A stretch of DNA of 52,349 bases, taken from positions 1-52,349 of the forward strand of contig SLTB01000168.1 of NCBI GenBank assembly GCA_007130155.1, in the 5' to 3' direction. Numbering within the stretch: the stretch's first letter is position 1; each line of letters starts with the position of its first letter. Position numbers and translations under genes: made by a program. The notes under the pieces were generated by a model that was not told the DNA's origin, ran no database searches, and saw nothing but the letters and a program-made list of their open reading frames with translations. Below are positions 8,004-16,054 of this stretch, in pieces. The stretch comes from Pseudomonadales bacterium (GTDB lineage Bacteria; Pseudomonadota; Gammaproteobacteria; Pseudomonadales; Azotimanducaceae).

Positions 8004-9377
8004 TTACTTGGTCTTTTTCTTCTTCAGCGGGCGACGCCCTTCGATGTAGTCGTCGATCAACTCGTGGTAGCGGCTGACGCGGTTCTCCTGCTGGGCGAGG
8101 TAAACGCCCTTGAAGCCACGAGAGCGGAAGCCGCGCTGCTGCATGATGAAGACAGCCATGTCCTCGTCGATGGTCTTGCCCATGGACCGCTCGCCGTACT
8201 TGAACTTGATGTGCTCATCGGGATGATTGCGCGGCAGCGGGCCGATCTGAGTGCTTACCGGCGCCTTCTCACCCTCCGGCTGACTGCAGTACCACCAGTT
8301 GTCGAAGACGCACTGCTGCGGGTCGCCGTTGGGGTGGGGACGGGCGCGCAGGAAGTGGAAACCGTCCGCCCACACGGACACCGCGAAGTTCGGGAACAGG
8401 GTATAGTGGAAGGCGTCGGTCAGGGCTGCGTCGGGCAGGTTGTCGTAGTGGGTGTAGCCGCGCTTCGGTCCCTGTTCGCGCTTGGCTTTCTGCAGTGCCA
8501 GCCTTGTGTCCTCGGGACGACCCTTGAAATCGGCCGGATCCATGTTCCAGAAACGCAGTTCACTGGCCATGGGCTCCATGATGTTACCCATCTTGTCGGT
8601 CTGGCCGGCGGCGTAGCCACCTTCCATGATCATGCGGTTCTGACCTTCCTCGGACATGTCGAAGAGGGTCTCGTCCACGTTGGTGTTGACGTTGCTGAAC
8701 ACCTTGCGGCGGTTGGTCTTGATAGTCGCGCCCAGATGCACGGTCGGCACATGGTAGGACTCGTTGAAGTTGTCCAGGACCACTTTCCAGTTGCAGGGCA
8801 GCTCCGTGGTCAGACCCACGTAGCGGCGCCAGTTCTGGATTTCCCAGCGCTGCCAGTCTTCCCAGATCGGGCCGAGATACTCTTTCAGGCTGATGCAGTC
8901 GGGGTCCATGTTGACCCACACGAAACCGGCGAAGGTGTCGCAGCGCAGTTCCGCGAGCCGCACGTGGTCACAGGGATCACCCTGCGGGAAATCGTGCCGG
9001 TCGGGTGCGAAGTTGAGTGAACCGTCGGGCATGAAAGCCCAGCTGTGGTAGCGGCAGACGAAGCGCTTCGCCGAGCCCTTCTCTTCGTCCACCAGCGGAT
9101 TGCCACGATGCTGGCAGACGTTGTAAAAGGCTTTGACGCTGCCGTCTTCCTGACGAACCATGATGATGGACTCGGGGCCGACCTCTTCCATTTGCCAGTC
9201 GCCGTAGTTGGGCAGCTCGGATTCCCGACCGAGCAGTAGCCAGGCCTTGGTCCACATCTGCTCCCATTCCTGCTCCGCGAATTCCTTCGAGGTGTAACGC
9301 GAGCCCGGGATGGAATGGCCGCGCAACTCGGGGATGCCCCACCGCGCGACGTCACGGCTGATCACTGCTTCTGACAT
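8004..9377 (-). CDS. Rieske non-heme iron oxygenase, alpha subunit
   Basis: A 457-residue ring-hydroxylating oxygenase large subunit. The Rieske [2Fe-2S] ligands are C88 and H90 (CQHRG) and C108 and H111 (CRYHSW). The mononuclear iron site is in NFNESYHVPTVH, giving H209 and H214; N203 precedes them in place of the Asp that bridges subunits in many members. It hydroxylates an aromatic, steroid or quaternary-amine substrate using electrons from a separate reductase. No small subunit, ferredoxin or reductase gene adjoins it, so it likely works as a homo-oligomer with a shared reductase. The basic tail (PLKKKKTK) is unusual. The start is preceded by GGAGAAG. The gene ends in a hairpin. Confidence 0.92.
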   Translation of the reverse strand: MSEAVISRDVARWGIPELRGHSIPGSRYTSKEFAEQEWEQMWTKAWLLLGRESELPNYGDWQMEEVGPESIIMVRQEDGSVKAFYNVCQHRGNPLVDEEKGSAKRFVCRYHSWAFMPDGSLNFAPDRHDFPQGDPCDHVRLAELRCDTFAGFVWVNMDPDCISLKEYLGPIWEDWQRWEIQNWRRYVGLTTELPCNWKVVLDNFNESYHVPTVHLGATIKTNRRKVFSNVNTNVDETLFDMSEEGQNRMIMEGGYAAGQTDKMGNIMEPMASELRFWNMDPADFKGRPEDTRLALQKAKREQGPKRGYTHYDNLPDAALTDAFHYTLFPNFAVSVWADGFHFLRARPHPNGDPQQCVFDNWWYCSQPEGEKAPVSTQIGPLPRNHPDEHIKFKYGERSMGKTIDEDMAVFIMQQRGFRSRGFKGVYLAQQENRVSRYHELIDDYIEGRRPLKKKKTK

Positions 9378-9651
9378 GGTGTCTTCTCCGTCTTTCTGAT
9401 CGGCTCAATTAACGGGATCGTGCGACTGTCTGCCGCTGGTCTATGTACCTGATTTACGCTACTGCAACAGTATGCGCGTCGCCGCGCTCCATGCATAACT
9501 CTCGAAAAAGCCTGAAAATATGCCCCTCGATAATGACAGGTGGGTGGTGGACGATCAGGCCGATTACTGCGTCAGATCAAGGCCCGATTCCCAGCGTTCG
9601 GGCAGAATGAGCGAAGTGGTTGCAACAATCATCTCGTATTGGAGGCATGTC

Positions 9652-9894
9652 ATGTCGGTCGAACACCATCCCCTGATCAGCGAGTTCCCTGAGCATCGCG
9701 AGCGAATCCATATCCTGAAGGCCGAGGATGCGCACTTCCGGCGGCTCTTCGATGAGTATCACGAGGTGGACAGGACCATCTACCGGATGGATGAGAACAT
9801 CGAGCCGGCCAGCGATAAGACCATGGAGAAATTCAAGATTCATCGCTTGGCGCTGAAGGACCAGCTGTTGTCCATGCTGACCGCGTCCAGCTGA
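9652..9894 (+). CDS. YdcH family (DUF465) small protein
   Basis: An 80-residue, largely helical protein beginning MSVEHHPLISEFPEHRERI, the typical opening of the YdcH/DUF465 family, followed by a charged coiled-coil hairpin. The function is unknown; homologues are small cytoplasmic proteins of Proteobacteria. GGAGG at 9641-9645 sits 6 nt before this ATG and fixes the start; an out-of-frame ATG at 9647 is too close. It is divergent from the Rieske gene, with 274 bp between them in which I recognise no operator. Confidence 0.88.
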   Translation: MSVEHHPLISEFPEHRERIHILKAEDAHFRRLFDEYHEVDRTIYRMDENIEPASDKTMEKFKIHRLALKDQLLSMLTASS

Positions 9895-10103
9895 AGCGAG
9901 GGACTGAGGGAGGTTCTGAGCAGGGCTCACCCCGCTCTGAAAGGCCCGTGGGTGGGGTTGCGCCGGCGCTGTGGCGGCGTTGCGTTGTTTGGAAAGGTAA
10001 CCAGCCTTTCCTGGCGCAGTGTGCCAGGACATCCCGCCGTCACAGAGCCTCAGAGCTGTTGCGCACCCAATTCAGAGCCTCGTTAAAAAGGACTCAAGAG
10101 GTC
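9895..10103. other. Intergenic region with repeat fragments
   Basis: No gene is visible. Bases 9977-10018 share a gcgt-tg-tt-gaaaag-taaccagcctt block with 38101-38141. An AATTCAGAGCCT block near 10060 recurs at about 707 and 36641, which points to degraded dispersed repeats. Confidence 0.4.
9977..10018 (+). repeat. Dispersed repeat with AACCAGCCTT core (copy 1)
   Basis: About 42 bp aligning with 38101-38141, with roughly three quarters of bases identical by eye. The shared core is taaccagcctt followed by ccctg or cctgg and cgca. Both copies are intergenic. Confidence 0.4.
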
Positions 10104-10604
10104 TCAAGGCCCGACCGACCGACCCGACGTCGGTCGGTCAAAGGCGCCCTGGCGGAAGCTTGAGGAGTCGATGGCCATCGGATCGATGGGTTGGCTGTGC
10201 GTGCCCTCGTGAACACAGACCCGCTCGATGATCCGCCAAGCACTTCCGCGCCTCTCGTAGCGGTCCAGGTAGCGACCGTGCCAAGTGTCGAGGATGTCCG
10301 CATCCTTCTGGAACAGGAAGGTGACATTGTAGATCTCGCCTCGAGCATGGATGCCATTGTCCTCCAGCTCAATGTGGTGGTTGAAGATGCAGTGGCTGGT
10401 GGAACGCCAGCGCAGATGGGCCACCATGCACATTTCCACGAACTTGAAGGCGTTGCCGACGAAGACGCCATGGTCGTCGGTGGCATCGGGCCAGTAGGCG
10501 GATTTCATCAAGGCTTCGTCGAGCCGGTCCACGCCGCGACAGTAGCGCTGGGCCACATCCTCGATGGCCCGGAGATCTGCCAGCTGAGCTGCCGAATAGG
10601 TCAT
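10104..10604 (-). CDS. SnoaL-like/NTF2-family protein
   Basis: A 166-residue NTF2-like alpha+beta barrel protein. The opening MTYSAAQLADLRAIEDVAQRY followed by RGVDRLD matches the SnoaL_4-type proteins that accompany ring-hydroxylating oxygenases and polyketide enzymes. A His-rich strand (HCIFNHHIELED) lines the expected cavity. Roles include dehydratase, isomerase or ligand binding; none can be assigned. ATG 10604 sits 8 nt after a GGGGGG run, better than ATG 10610, which is too close. The upstream 160 bp carry seven copies of a TGGAtgTCCA-type motif. The last codons overlap an inverted repeat (GACCGACC/GGTCGGTC, 10113-10139), possibly part of a terminator. Confidence 0.85.
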   Translation of the reverse strand: MTYSAAQLADLRAIEDVAQRYCRGVDRLDEALMKSAYWPDATDDHGVFVGNAFKFVEMCMVAHLRWRSTSHCIFNHHIELEDNGIHARGEIYNVTFLFQKDADILDTWHGRYLDRYERRGSAWRIIERVCVHEGTHSQPIDPMAIDSSSFRQGAFDRPTSGRSVGP

Positions 10605-10623
10605 GGCCATGTCCCCCCATCTC

Positions 10624-10767
10624 TGGACATCCAAGAATATCTCTGGATCTCCAGTATTTCCGGGACATCCAACAAAGTGTCTGGATGTCCACTAACGCCA
10701 GAAAAATGTGGATGTCCAGAAAGATTGCCAGAAAATGTGGATGTCCAGAAAGATTGGTGGATGTCCA
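10624..10767. promoter_or_regulatory. Seven-copy TGGACATCCA/TGGATGTCCA operator-like array
   Basis: 10-bp sites lie at 10624, 10644, 10662, 10682, 10709, 10738 and 10758. Start-to-start distances are 20, 18, 20, 27, 29 and 20 bp. Each is near-palindromic (TGGA-N2-TCCA), with two sites carrying one change. The last three are embedded in a longer unit, GTGGATGTCCAGAAAGATTG. The array fills the gap between the AraC gene stop and the SnoaL-like gene start, ending 20 bp before the start codon. Similar sites recur at 20995-21023 and 39651-39696, both in divergent promoter regions. Confidence 0.7.
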
Positions 10768-10795
10768 GAAAGATTGGACCGGAGGTGGGGGAGCC

Positions 10796-11875
10796 TCAGC
10801 TCTTGCCGAGTTCTCCGGCCCGCCAGCGCGACGGCGCCACGCCCATCCAGGACTGGAAGGCGCGGGTGAAGGCGGCGGGCTCTGAATAGCCCATGCGTTC
10901 GGCGATGACGGAGACGGGCAGTTTGGTGTGGCGCAGGAAGTTGCAAGCTCTCTCCTGATGGACCTTTCGCAGCAGGGCGTTGAAGGACGTTGCTTCGTTC
11001 TCCAGTTTGCGGGCTAGGGTGCGTGCGCTTACGGCGAGCATGGCCGCCACCTCCTCCCGGTCCGGAGGCGGGGTATAGGCCCAAAGCAATCGTGTCACCT
11101 GTTCAGTCAGGGTGGCGTCGTCGGCAAGGACGCGGGAAAACTGGCGGGTGAGCGTGGCGTAACGCTTGAACACGCCTGGGCTGGCATGGATCGGAGCGCT
11201 GGCTGATAGCGTCATGGGGTATTCCAGGGTGGCGTTCGGCGCCTGGAAGGTCACCGGGCAGGGCAACCAATCCTTGGCGTCGAAGGGTGCCGGGGGCATG
11301 GCGAAGGGCAGGGTGACGGCTGTCGGTGCCGGTGTCGCACCGATCAAGTCGGCGATCAGACGATATACGGAAACCAGATCCCTGGTGACGCAGTAGGTGC
11401 GCAGGGCCTCGGCCCGCAGGGTATGCGCGGCGCGTACGTCCATATCGAAGTCCAGCCTCACCGTTGCAGCCTCGCTGCGGACGGCGATGCGCGAATGGCC
11501 CCAGCTCAGCTCAGGATGATCGAGGAAGAACGTCAGAGCCTCCAAGAGGGTCGGTGCATGCTGCATCGCCAGGCCGAGCACACCATAGTGGTTGATCCCG
11601 ATGCGGCTGAACGTCTCGATGGCGAATCCTGCGATGCCACGCTGACTGCGCTCGAGGTGGGGCAGCATCAGGGAGAGCGCCTGCAGCTCCTGACCAAGAG
11701 AGATCGGGAATTCTGGATCTTCGATGGCCGCGGTCGGTAGACCGATCTGGCGGACGATGGCCAGCCTTTCAGCGTCATCAAGTCCAGCGAGAGCCAGTTG
11801 GCCAAGCACGCCGGTGATGGTCCCTCGACTGGAGGCCAGGTTACCGCTGGCAAGTGTCTGGGTTCCCTCCGCCAT
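10796..11875 (-). CDS. AraC-family transcriptional regulator
   Basis: A 359-residue regulator. The N-terminal two thirds match the arabinose-binding-like domain of the OruR/ORF-type AraC group (FSRIGINHYGVLGLAMQHAPTL... style). The C-terminal about 100 residues carry the double helix-turn-helix, including LAVSARTLARKLENEATSF and VIAERMGYSEPAAFTRAFQ. It is divergent from the flavin monooxygenase (128-bp gap) and probably controls it. The same gene stops just before the operator array of the SnoaL-like gene, so it is one candidate for the protein that binds those sites. Both regulatory links are inference from position. Confidence 0.9.
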   Translation of the reverse strand: MAEGTQTLASGNLASSRGTITGVLGQLALAGLDDAERLAIVRQIGLPTAAIEDPEFPISLGQELQALSLMLPHLERSQRGIAGFAIETFSRIGINHYGVLGLAMQHAPTLLEALTFFLDHPELSWGHSRIAVRSEAATVRLDFDMDVRAAHTLRAEALRTYCVTRDLVSVYRLIADLIGATPAPTAVTLPFAMPPAPFDAKDWLPCPVTFQAPNATLEYPMTLSASAPIHASPGVFKRYATLTRQFSRVLADDATLTEQVTRLLWAYTPPPDREEVAAMLAVSARTLARKLENEATSFNALLRKVHQERACNFLRHTKLPVSVIAERMGYSEPAAFTRAFQSWMGVAPSRWRAGELGKS

Positions 11876-12003
11876 GTTCTGTCGCCTGTCTGATCCGGCT
11901 AAACATGGCCTCTATTATCAATTCTCTGTCCTCTGCCGCAATGGTTTTGGCAACACTTCGGTCGCAATCTTGTTGCCATGCTCACCAGAAGGGGACGCCA
12001 CCC

Positions 12004-13533
12004 ATGAGTCAGGCCGCAGTCAAACCCGCTCACGCTTCGAGTGTGCCGCAGCATGTCGATGTTCTGATCATCGGTGCCGGCATTTCCGGTATCGGTGGCG
12101 CTTGCCATCTGCAGCAGCAGTGCCCCGACAAGTCCTTTCTGATTCTCGAGAATCAAAGCGGATTCGGCGGCACCTGGCGCACCCACAAGTACCCCGGTAT
12201 TCGCTCGGACAGCGATCTGTATACCTTTGGCTATCGCTTCAAGCCTTGGACGGGCAAGCCTATTGCCACGGCCGATGCCATCCTCGAGTACATGGAGGAG
12301 GTGATCGAGGAGCATGGGCTGAACGAACACATCCGCTACGGCCACGTGGTCAAGAGCGCGAGCTGGTCGAGCGAGGACGCACTGTGGACGGTTACTGCTG
12401 AGCGTTTGGGAAGCGATGAGACGCTGACCTTCACCTGCCACTTCTTGTGGATGTGCCAGGGCTACTACAAGCATGCGAAGGGTTACACGCCCGAGTGGCC
12501 GGGCATGGATCGCTTCGACGGTCCCATCGTGCATCCACAGACCTGGCCGGAGGATCTGGATTACGCCGGCAAGCGGGTGCTGGTGATTGGCTCCGGCGCC
12601 ACCGCCGCAACGCTGGTCCCCGCTATGGCCGAAAAGTGCGGGCACATCACCATGCTCCAGCGCTCGCCGACCTTCTTCGCCCCGGGCGAAAACCGGAATG
12701 AACTGGCGGATATGCTGAGGGAACTCGACGTCCCCGAGGAATGGATCCACGACATCGTCCGTCGCAAAATTCTCCACGACATGAAGGTGATTCAGCAGCG
12801 GTCCTTCGAGGAGCCCGAGAAGCTGCGGGATGACCTGATTGCCGGCGCGCGGGCCTACCTGGGACCGGACTTCGATGTCGAGAAGCACTTCACACCGACC
12901 TATCGTCCCTGGCAGCAGCGTCTCGCGTTCATTCCCGATGGTGATCTCTTCAAGGGCATCGCCGCCGGCAAGGCGTCGGTGGTCACTGATGAAATCGATA
13001 CTTTCACGGAGAAGGGCGTGCTCCTGAAGTCCGGCGAGGAGCTTGAGGCGGACATCATTGTCACCGCCACTGGCTTCGAGCTCTGCGTTCTAGGTGACAT
13101 TGACTTCGCCATCGACGGAGAGGTCCTCGACTTCGCGCAGAGTTACACTTGGCGCGGCATCCTCTACTCGGGCGTGCCGAATATGGCCTGGGTATTCGGC
13201 TACCTGCGCACGAGCTGGACCATGCGTGCCGATCTCATTGCTGACTTCGTCTGCCGGCTGCTCAAGCACATGGACGCCAAGGGTGTGGATACCGTCGTTC
13301 CGACCCTTGGAGCGAAGGAATTGGCCGAGTCGGCGCGGCCCTTCATCGAGAAGGACAACTTCAACCCGGGCTACCTCGACCGCAGCATGCATCTGATGCC
13401 GAAACAGGGGCAGCGGACACCGTGGGTTTTCCCCCAGGACTATTACGTCGAGAAGGATGAGATTCCTGCTGCGGATCTGGACGACGGCACGCTGATCTAC
13501 GGCAAACGCAAGCTGGCCCAACGGGCGTCCTGA
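12004..13533 (+). CDS. Baeyer-Villiger-type flavin monooxygenase
   Basis: A 509-residue class B flavoprotein monooxygenase. FAD-binding GAGISG is at residues 24-29. The Baeyer-Villiger fingerprint FxGxxxHxxxWP is exact (F171, G173, H177, W181, P182). The NADPH-binding GSGATA follows at 196-201. It should insert oxygen into ketones or sulfides using NADPH and O2, in the cytoplasm. ATG 12004 has an AAGGGG ribosome binding site; the open frame upstream lacks family resemblance. It is divergent from an AraC regulator. The native ketone is unknown; together with nearby SDRs it would fit alcohol-to-ester catabolism of cyclic or long-chain compounds. Confidence 0.93.
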   Translation: MSQAAVKPAHASSVPQHVDVLIIGAGISGIGGACHLQQQCPDKSFLILENQSGFGGTWRTHKYPGIRSDSDLYTFGYRFKPWTGKPIATADAILEYMEEVIEEHGLNEHIRYGHVVKSASWSSEDALWTVTAERLGSDETLTFTCHFLWMCQGYYKHAKGYTPEWPGMDRFDGPIVHPQTWPEDLDYAGKRVLVIGSGATAATLVPAMAEKCGHITMLQRSPTFFAPGENRNELADMLRELDVPEEWIHDIVRRKILHDMKVIQQRSFEEPEKLRDDLIAGARAYLGPDFDVEKHFTPTYRPWQQRLAFIPDGDLFKGIAAGKASVVTDEIDTFTEKGVLLKSGEELEADIIVTATGFELCVLGDIDFAIDGEVLDFAQSYTWRGILYSGVPNMAWVFGYLRTSWTMRADLIADFVCRLLKHMDAKGVDTVVPTLGAKELAESARPFIEKDNFNPGYLDRSMHLMPKQGQRTPWVFPQDYYVEKDEIPAADLDDGTLIYGKRKLAQRAS

Positions 13534-13562
13534 TTCCTACGCGGGCGGTTTCTTGTGCGTTG

Positions 13563-13796
13563 CTAGCCCGCATAGCTCACCGATGCGCGAAGCGGGCGCG
13601 TGGAGATGTGGGAAAGACAAGGCGGGCGCGCAGGCGCACTTGACAGTACGTCGACCGATTCGCCGGGAGCGAATCGCGTCGCCCGCAGGGTGCGCAACAT
13701 GGATGGTGCGCAACAGCGCAACCGCACCGGCGGAGCGGCAGGCTTTGCCGGCATCTCCGCGTCCGCAGCCGTGAATCGCTGAGATTTGCGGGCTAG
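13563..13796 (+). mobile_element. Non-autonomous terminal-inverted-repeat element, copy b (234 bp)
   Basis: It begins CTAGCCCGCA and ends TGCGGGCTAG, a perfect 10-bp terminal inverted repeat. The resemblance continues inward (CTCACCGAT at left, complement of ATCGCTGAG at right). It has no coding capacity. A second, inverted copy lies at 36757-37008 with shared internal blocks (gacaaggcg, gcgcgcaggcg, cttgacagtacgtcg, gggagcgaatcg, gcgtccgcagccgtgaatcg). I could not see a clear target-site duplication. This looks like a MITE-class element whose transposase is elsewhere. Confidence 0.65.
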
Positions 13797-13823
13797 ATTC
13801 GTACTTTGAGGAGGGGTTGCCAA

Positions 13824-13849
13824 GCTGCTGATATTGAAATTTCAGCAGC
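13824..13849 (-). terminator. GCTGCTGA hairpin after the hypothetical membrane protein
   Basis: GCTGCTGA, a 10-nt AT-rich loop and TCAGCAGC form an 8-bp stem 3 bp past the stop of the gene at 13853. A closely similar 26-nt hairpin occurs at 28901-28926, so it may be a dispersed terminator or repeat sequence. Confidence 0.5.
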
Positions 13850-13852
13850 CTG

Positions 13853-14821
13853 TCAGGGCCTGCGCCAGCCGGAGTTGAAATCGAAGCTCTCGCCGGCGTC
13901 AAGCTTGCCGCGAATCTGCGCCGCCCTCAGCATGATCTGGTCCGCGTAGGCGGGTAGCTGCGCCCATCGTATCTGCCGCTTCAGCACCCGGGCATCGCAG
14001 GCGGGGTCACCACGGCAGGCGAGCACCAGCCAGGCGGACGCTTCGACCTGATAGGGGTCGTCCCTGGATGGTGGCGGATAGTTCAATACGAACTCCGCCG
14101 CTTCGCGCAGGGCCCAGGGGCTGCCGGTCGCGACGGCTTCCGCCAGAGCTTCGGCGGCCTCGACGTAGGTGGTGTCGCTGCGTTCCCATTGGTTCACCAA
14201 CAGATAGCGCGCCAGGGCATCGCCGCCGGTCGCAGCGCGCTGCAGCCAGTCTGCACTCCACTGCTGGATGCGCAGGCCCTCCGGGACCTCGGCAGCAATC
14301 TTCCTGCAGTCGGGAATCAGCTCGGCCATGGCTTCGACGTCTTGCGGGGCGGCGAAGGGCCGGGACGTCGCGAAGGCTTCGAGATCAGCGCGCGTCGGAA
14401 AGCCGGCTGCCATGTGGCAGTTCTCGATGGCGAAGGCCAGGTTCACCATGGCGTCGGTGTCCCCTGCACGTGCCGCTGGCAGGTTGGTGAGAAAGACCTC
14501 GAGGAAGGCTGGCATGGCGTGCCTGCCCTGCAGCCACGTGACCTTGGTCCATGCCGTGGCCGGCAGCTCGAGCAGATCTTTGACTGCATGGTTCTCGTTC
14601 GGTCCTGCTTCCACGGACTCCGATGGGGTCGCTTGGCTGTCGAGTGCAATCGGGGCGTCTTCGCGCGGTGGGGTGCCATGGGATGGCAGCGGATCGCTAT
14701 CGATCGTGATGGGGCTGCTGCTGGGCCGCGCAGCGTCATCGCTGACGAGCATTCTGAACATCAGAATGATCACCGTCGCCAAGGCGATCACGACGAGTTG
14801 GAGCGGCCAGCGGGAGGTCAT
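13853..14821 (-). CDS. Membrane-anchored hypothetical protein
   Basis: A 322-residue protein I do not recognise. The N-terminus has one strong hydrophobic helix after a short basic segment (LQLVVIALATVIILMF), then a Ser/Pro-rich linker. The rest is an alpha-helical region with short-repeat, Sel1-like character (DTDAMVNLAFAIENC, WLQRAATGGDALARYLL, GSPWALREAAEFVL). It is probably anchored in the inner membrane with the helical domain in the periplasm. Cysteines at the ENC, PDC and ACRGDPAC positions could form disulfides. ATG 14821 is chosen because hydrophobicity starts right after it; earlier in-frame starts have no support. It is a single gene followed by a hairpin. Confidence 0.65.
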   Translation of the reverse strand: MTSRWPLQLVVIALATVIILMFRMLVSDDAARPSSSPITIDSDPLPSHGTPPREDAPIALDSQATPSESVEAGPNENHAVKDLLELPATAWTKVTWLQGRHAMPAFLEVFLTNLPAARAGDTDAMVNLAFAIENCHMAAGFPTRADLEAFATSRPFAAPQDVEAMAELIPDCRKIAAEVPEGLRIQQWSADWLQRAATGGDALARYLLVNQWERSDTTYVEAAEALAEAVATGSPWALREAAEFVLNYPPPSRDDPYQVEASAWLVLACRGDPACDARVLKRQIRWAQLPAYADQIMLRAAQIRGKLDAGESFDFNSGWRRP

Positions 14822-15054
14822 GGTGGAGTTACCAGGTCTGCGACGCTGCAATCGGCGATTCGAAGCGACGGTTGACGGTTCGAGGTCCAGGTGATGCCGC
14901 CACTTGGGGGCCATGATCGCATGCCTCTGCGGCATATATCCAGATCGATTTGGTTCGCCACCGGCTCAGTGTGCGGCGGACCGATAGGCATCCGGCCTGA
15001 GCGCAGGGCATCGGGTTCGCGCTTTTAAGGTCTTTCGGGTTTCCCCGTTGACAA

Positions 15055-15444
15055 TCAGGCCGGATAGTTCTTCGCCCGCCCTGCCGGGTATTGTTGCTCC
15101 CAGTTCCTGCCGTCGATGGGCGTGATCGTCATGCCCTCGATCGTATCCTCGTCCAGGCAGCGCGCATTTACGCTGATGCCGTCAGGATGGGAGCGTGGAA
15201 CGTAGAAGGATTTGATCCCGCAGGTACCGCAGAACCAGTGGTGGGCCGTGCCCGTATTGAAAGTGTAGTCCACCAGAGCTCCCTCTCCGGCGAGAAGCCG
15301 GAAACGGTCCCGCGGTACGAGCAGGTGAAGATAGCCGGCCTTTGTGCAGATGCTGCAGTTGCACTCATGAACGGAGAGCAGTGCAGGCGCATGCACGGTG
15401 TAGTGGACCTGGCCGCAGTGGCAGCCTCCGCTGTGCTCGATCAT
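15055..15444 (-). CDS. GFA/CENP-V family zinc protein
   Basis: A 129-residue protein of the glutathione-dependent formaldehyde-activating enzyme family. Zinc-binding cysteines are visible as C8-x-C10, C28-x-C30-x2-C33 and C72-x2-C75 (GGCHCG, CNCSIC, CGTCG). Family members are thought to bind glutathione adducts, but true formaldehyde activation is established for few and most bacterial copies lack a proven role. Full family length. ATG 15444 directly precedes the conserved IEHSGGCHCG opening. It is divergent from the small EthD-like protein at 15634. Confidence 0.88.
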   Translation of the reverse strand: MIEHSGGCHCGQVHYTVHAPALLSVHECNCSICTKAGYLHLLVPRDRFRLLAGEGALVDYTFNTGTAHHWFCGTCGIKSFYVPRSHPDGISVNARCLDEDTIEGMTITPIDGRNWEQQYPAGRAKNYPA

Positions 15445-15633
15445 GGTCAATGGCACCTCATGGCAAGTTGTCCGCTGGTCGGAAGGCAATGACCGCAAGG
15501 ATGGCAGGGCTTCCCGGACCTGCCAACGCAGATGCGCTGGGCTGATGCAGATGGGAACATTCACGCGTGACCGCAAGGATTTGAACTGGCATGCTCAGTG
15601 GTTCTGTTGCATTCCATGGGAGAGGAGAGAGCC

Positions 15634-16020
15634 ATGCCACGCTACGTTTTGATCGGACTGTGTGAACCGAGAAGTTCTGATGATCAGGCCGCCTTCGATG
15701 AATGGTTTGTCGGCCAGCATATCGAGGACACCGCCCACTGCCCCAACTTCGTCCGCGGTAGTGTCTACAAGCTTGCCGGCCCGCATCTGGAGATCGAGAA
15801 CGCCTCCGGCTATCTCTCTCTCTACGAAGTGGAGGCCGACAGCTATGAAGAGGCCGAGCAGGTGCTCAACGAATGGCAGGCCACTCCGGATGCCTGGGAA
15901 GGCCGCAAGAAGCATATGGAGACCGGCGCCAAGTATGGTGGCATTCCCATGAATATTCGCGGTTCGGGCTGGTTCGAGCATATCGCCAGCTACGAGGGTC
16001 CGAAGTCGGATCGCAATTGA
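15634..16020 (+). CDS. Dimeric alpha-beta barrel (EthD/DABB-like) small protein
   Basis: A 128-residue protein beginning MPRYVLIGLCEPRS, with EFDEWFVGQHIEDTA-like sequence (actual AFDEWFVGQHIED) and a YLSLYEVEADSYEEA strand-helix. This arrangement recalls ferredoxin-like dimeric barrels (EthD, DUF4286) that act as small oxygenases or cyclases. The exact family is uncertain. GAGGAGAG 4 nt before the ATG fixes the start. It lies 34 bp upstream of an SDR gene on the same strand, so the two are probably co-transcribed and may act on the same substrate. Confidence 0.75.
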   Translation: MPRYVLIGLCEPRSSDDQAAFDEWFVGQHIEDTAHCPNFVRGSVYKLAGPHLEIENASGYLSLYEVEADSYEEAEQVLNEWQATPDAWEGRKKHMETGAKYGGIPMNIRGSGWFEHIASYEGPKSDRN

Positions 16021-16054
16021 TCGGGCAGTAGCCCGGATGAACTCGGGGACAACC

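Noticed and set aside
8064-9020. A 318-codon plus-strand frame opposite the Rieske gene
   Set aside because: Val/His/Gly-rich shadow without motifs; the minus-strand Rieske protein has all catalytic residues.
10624-10767. CRISPR array
   Set aside because: Repeats are only 10 bp and the intervals are 8-19 bp and often similar to each other, with no cas gene nearby. It fits an operator array better.
13563-13796. Small genes inside the repeat element
   Set aside because: Short open frames exist in both copies but do not match each other in frame, as expected for a noncoding element.
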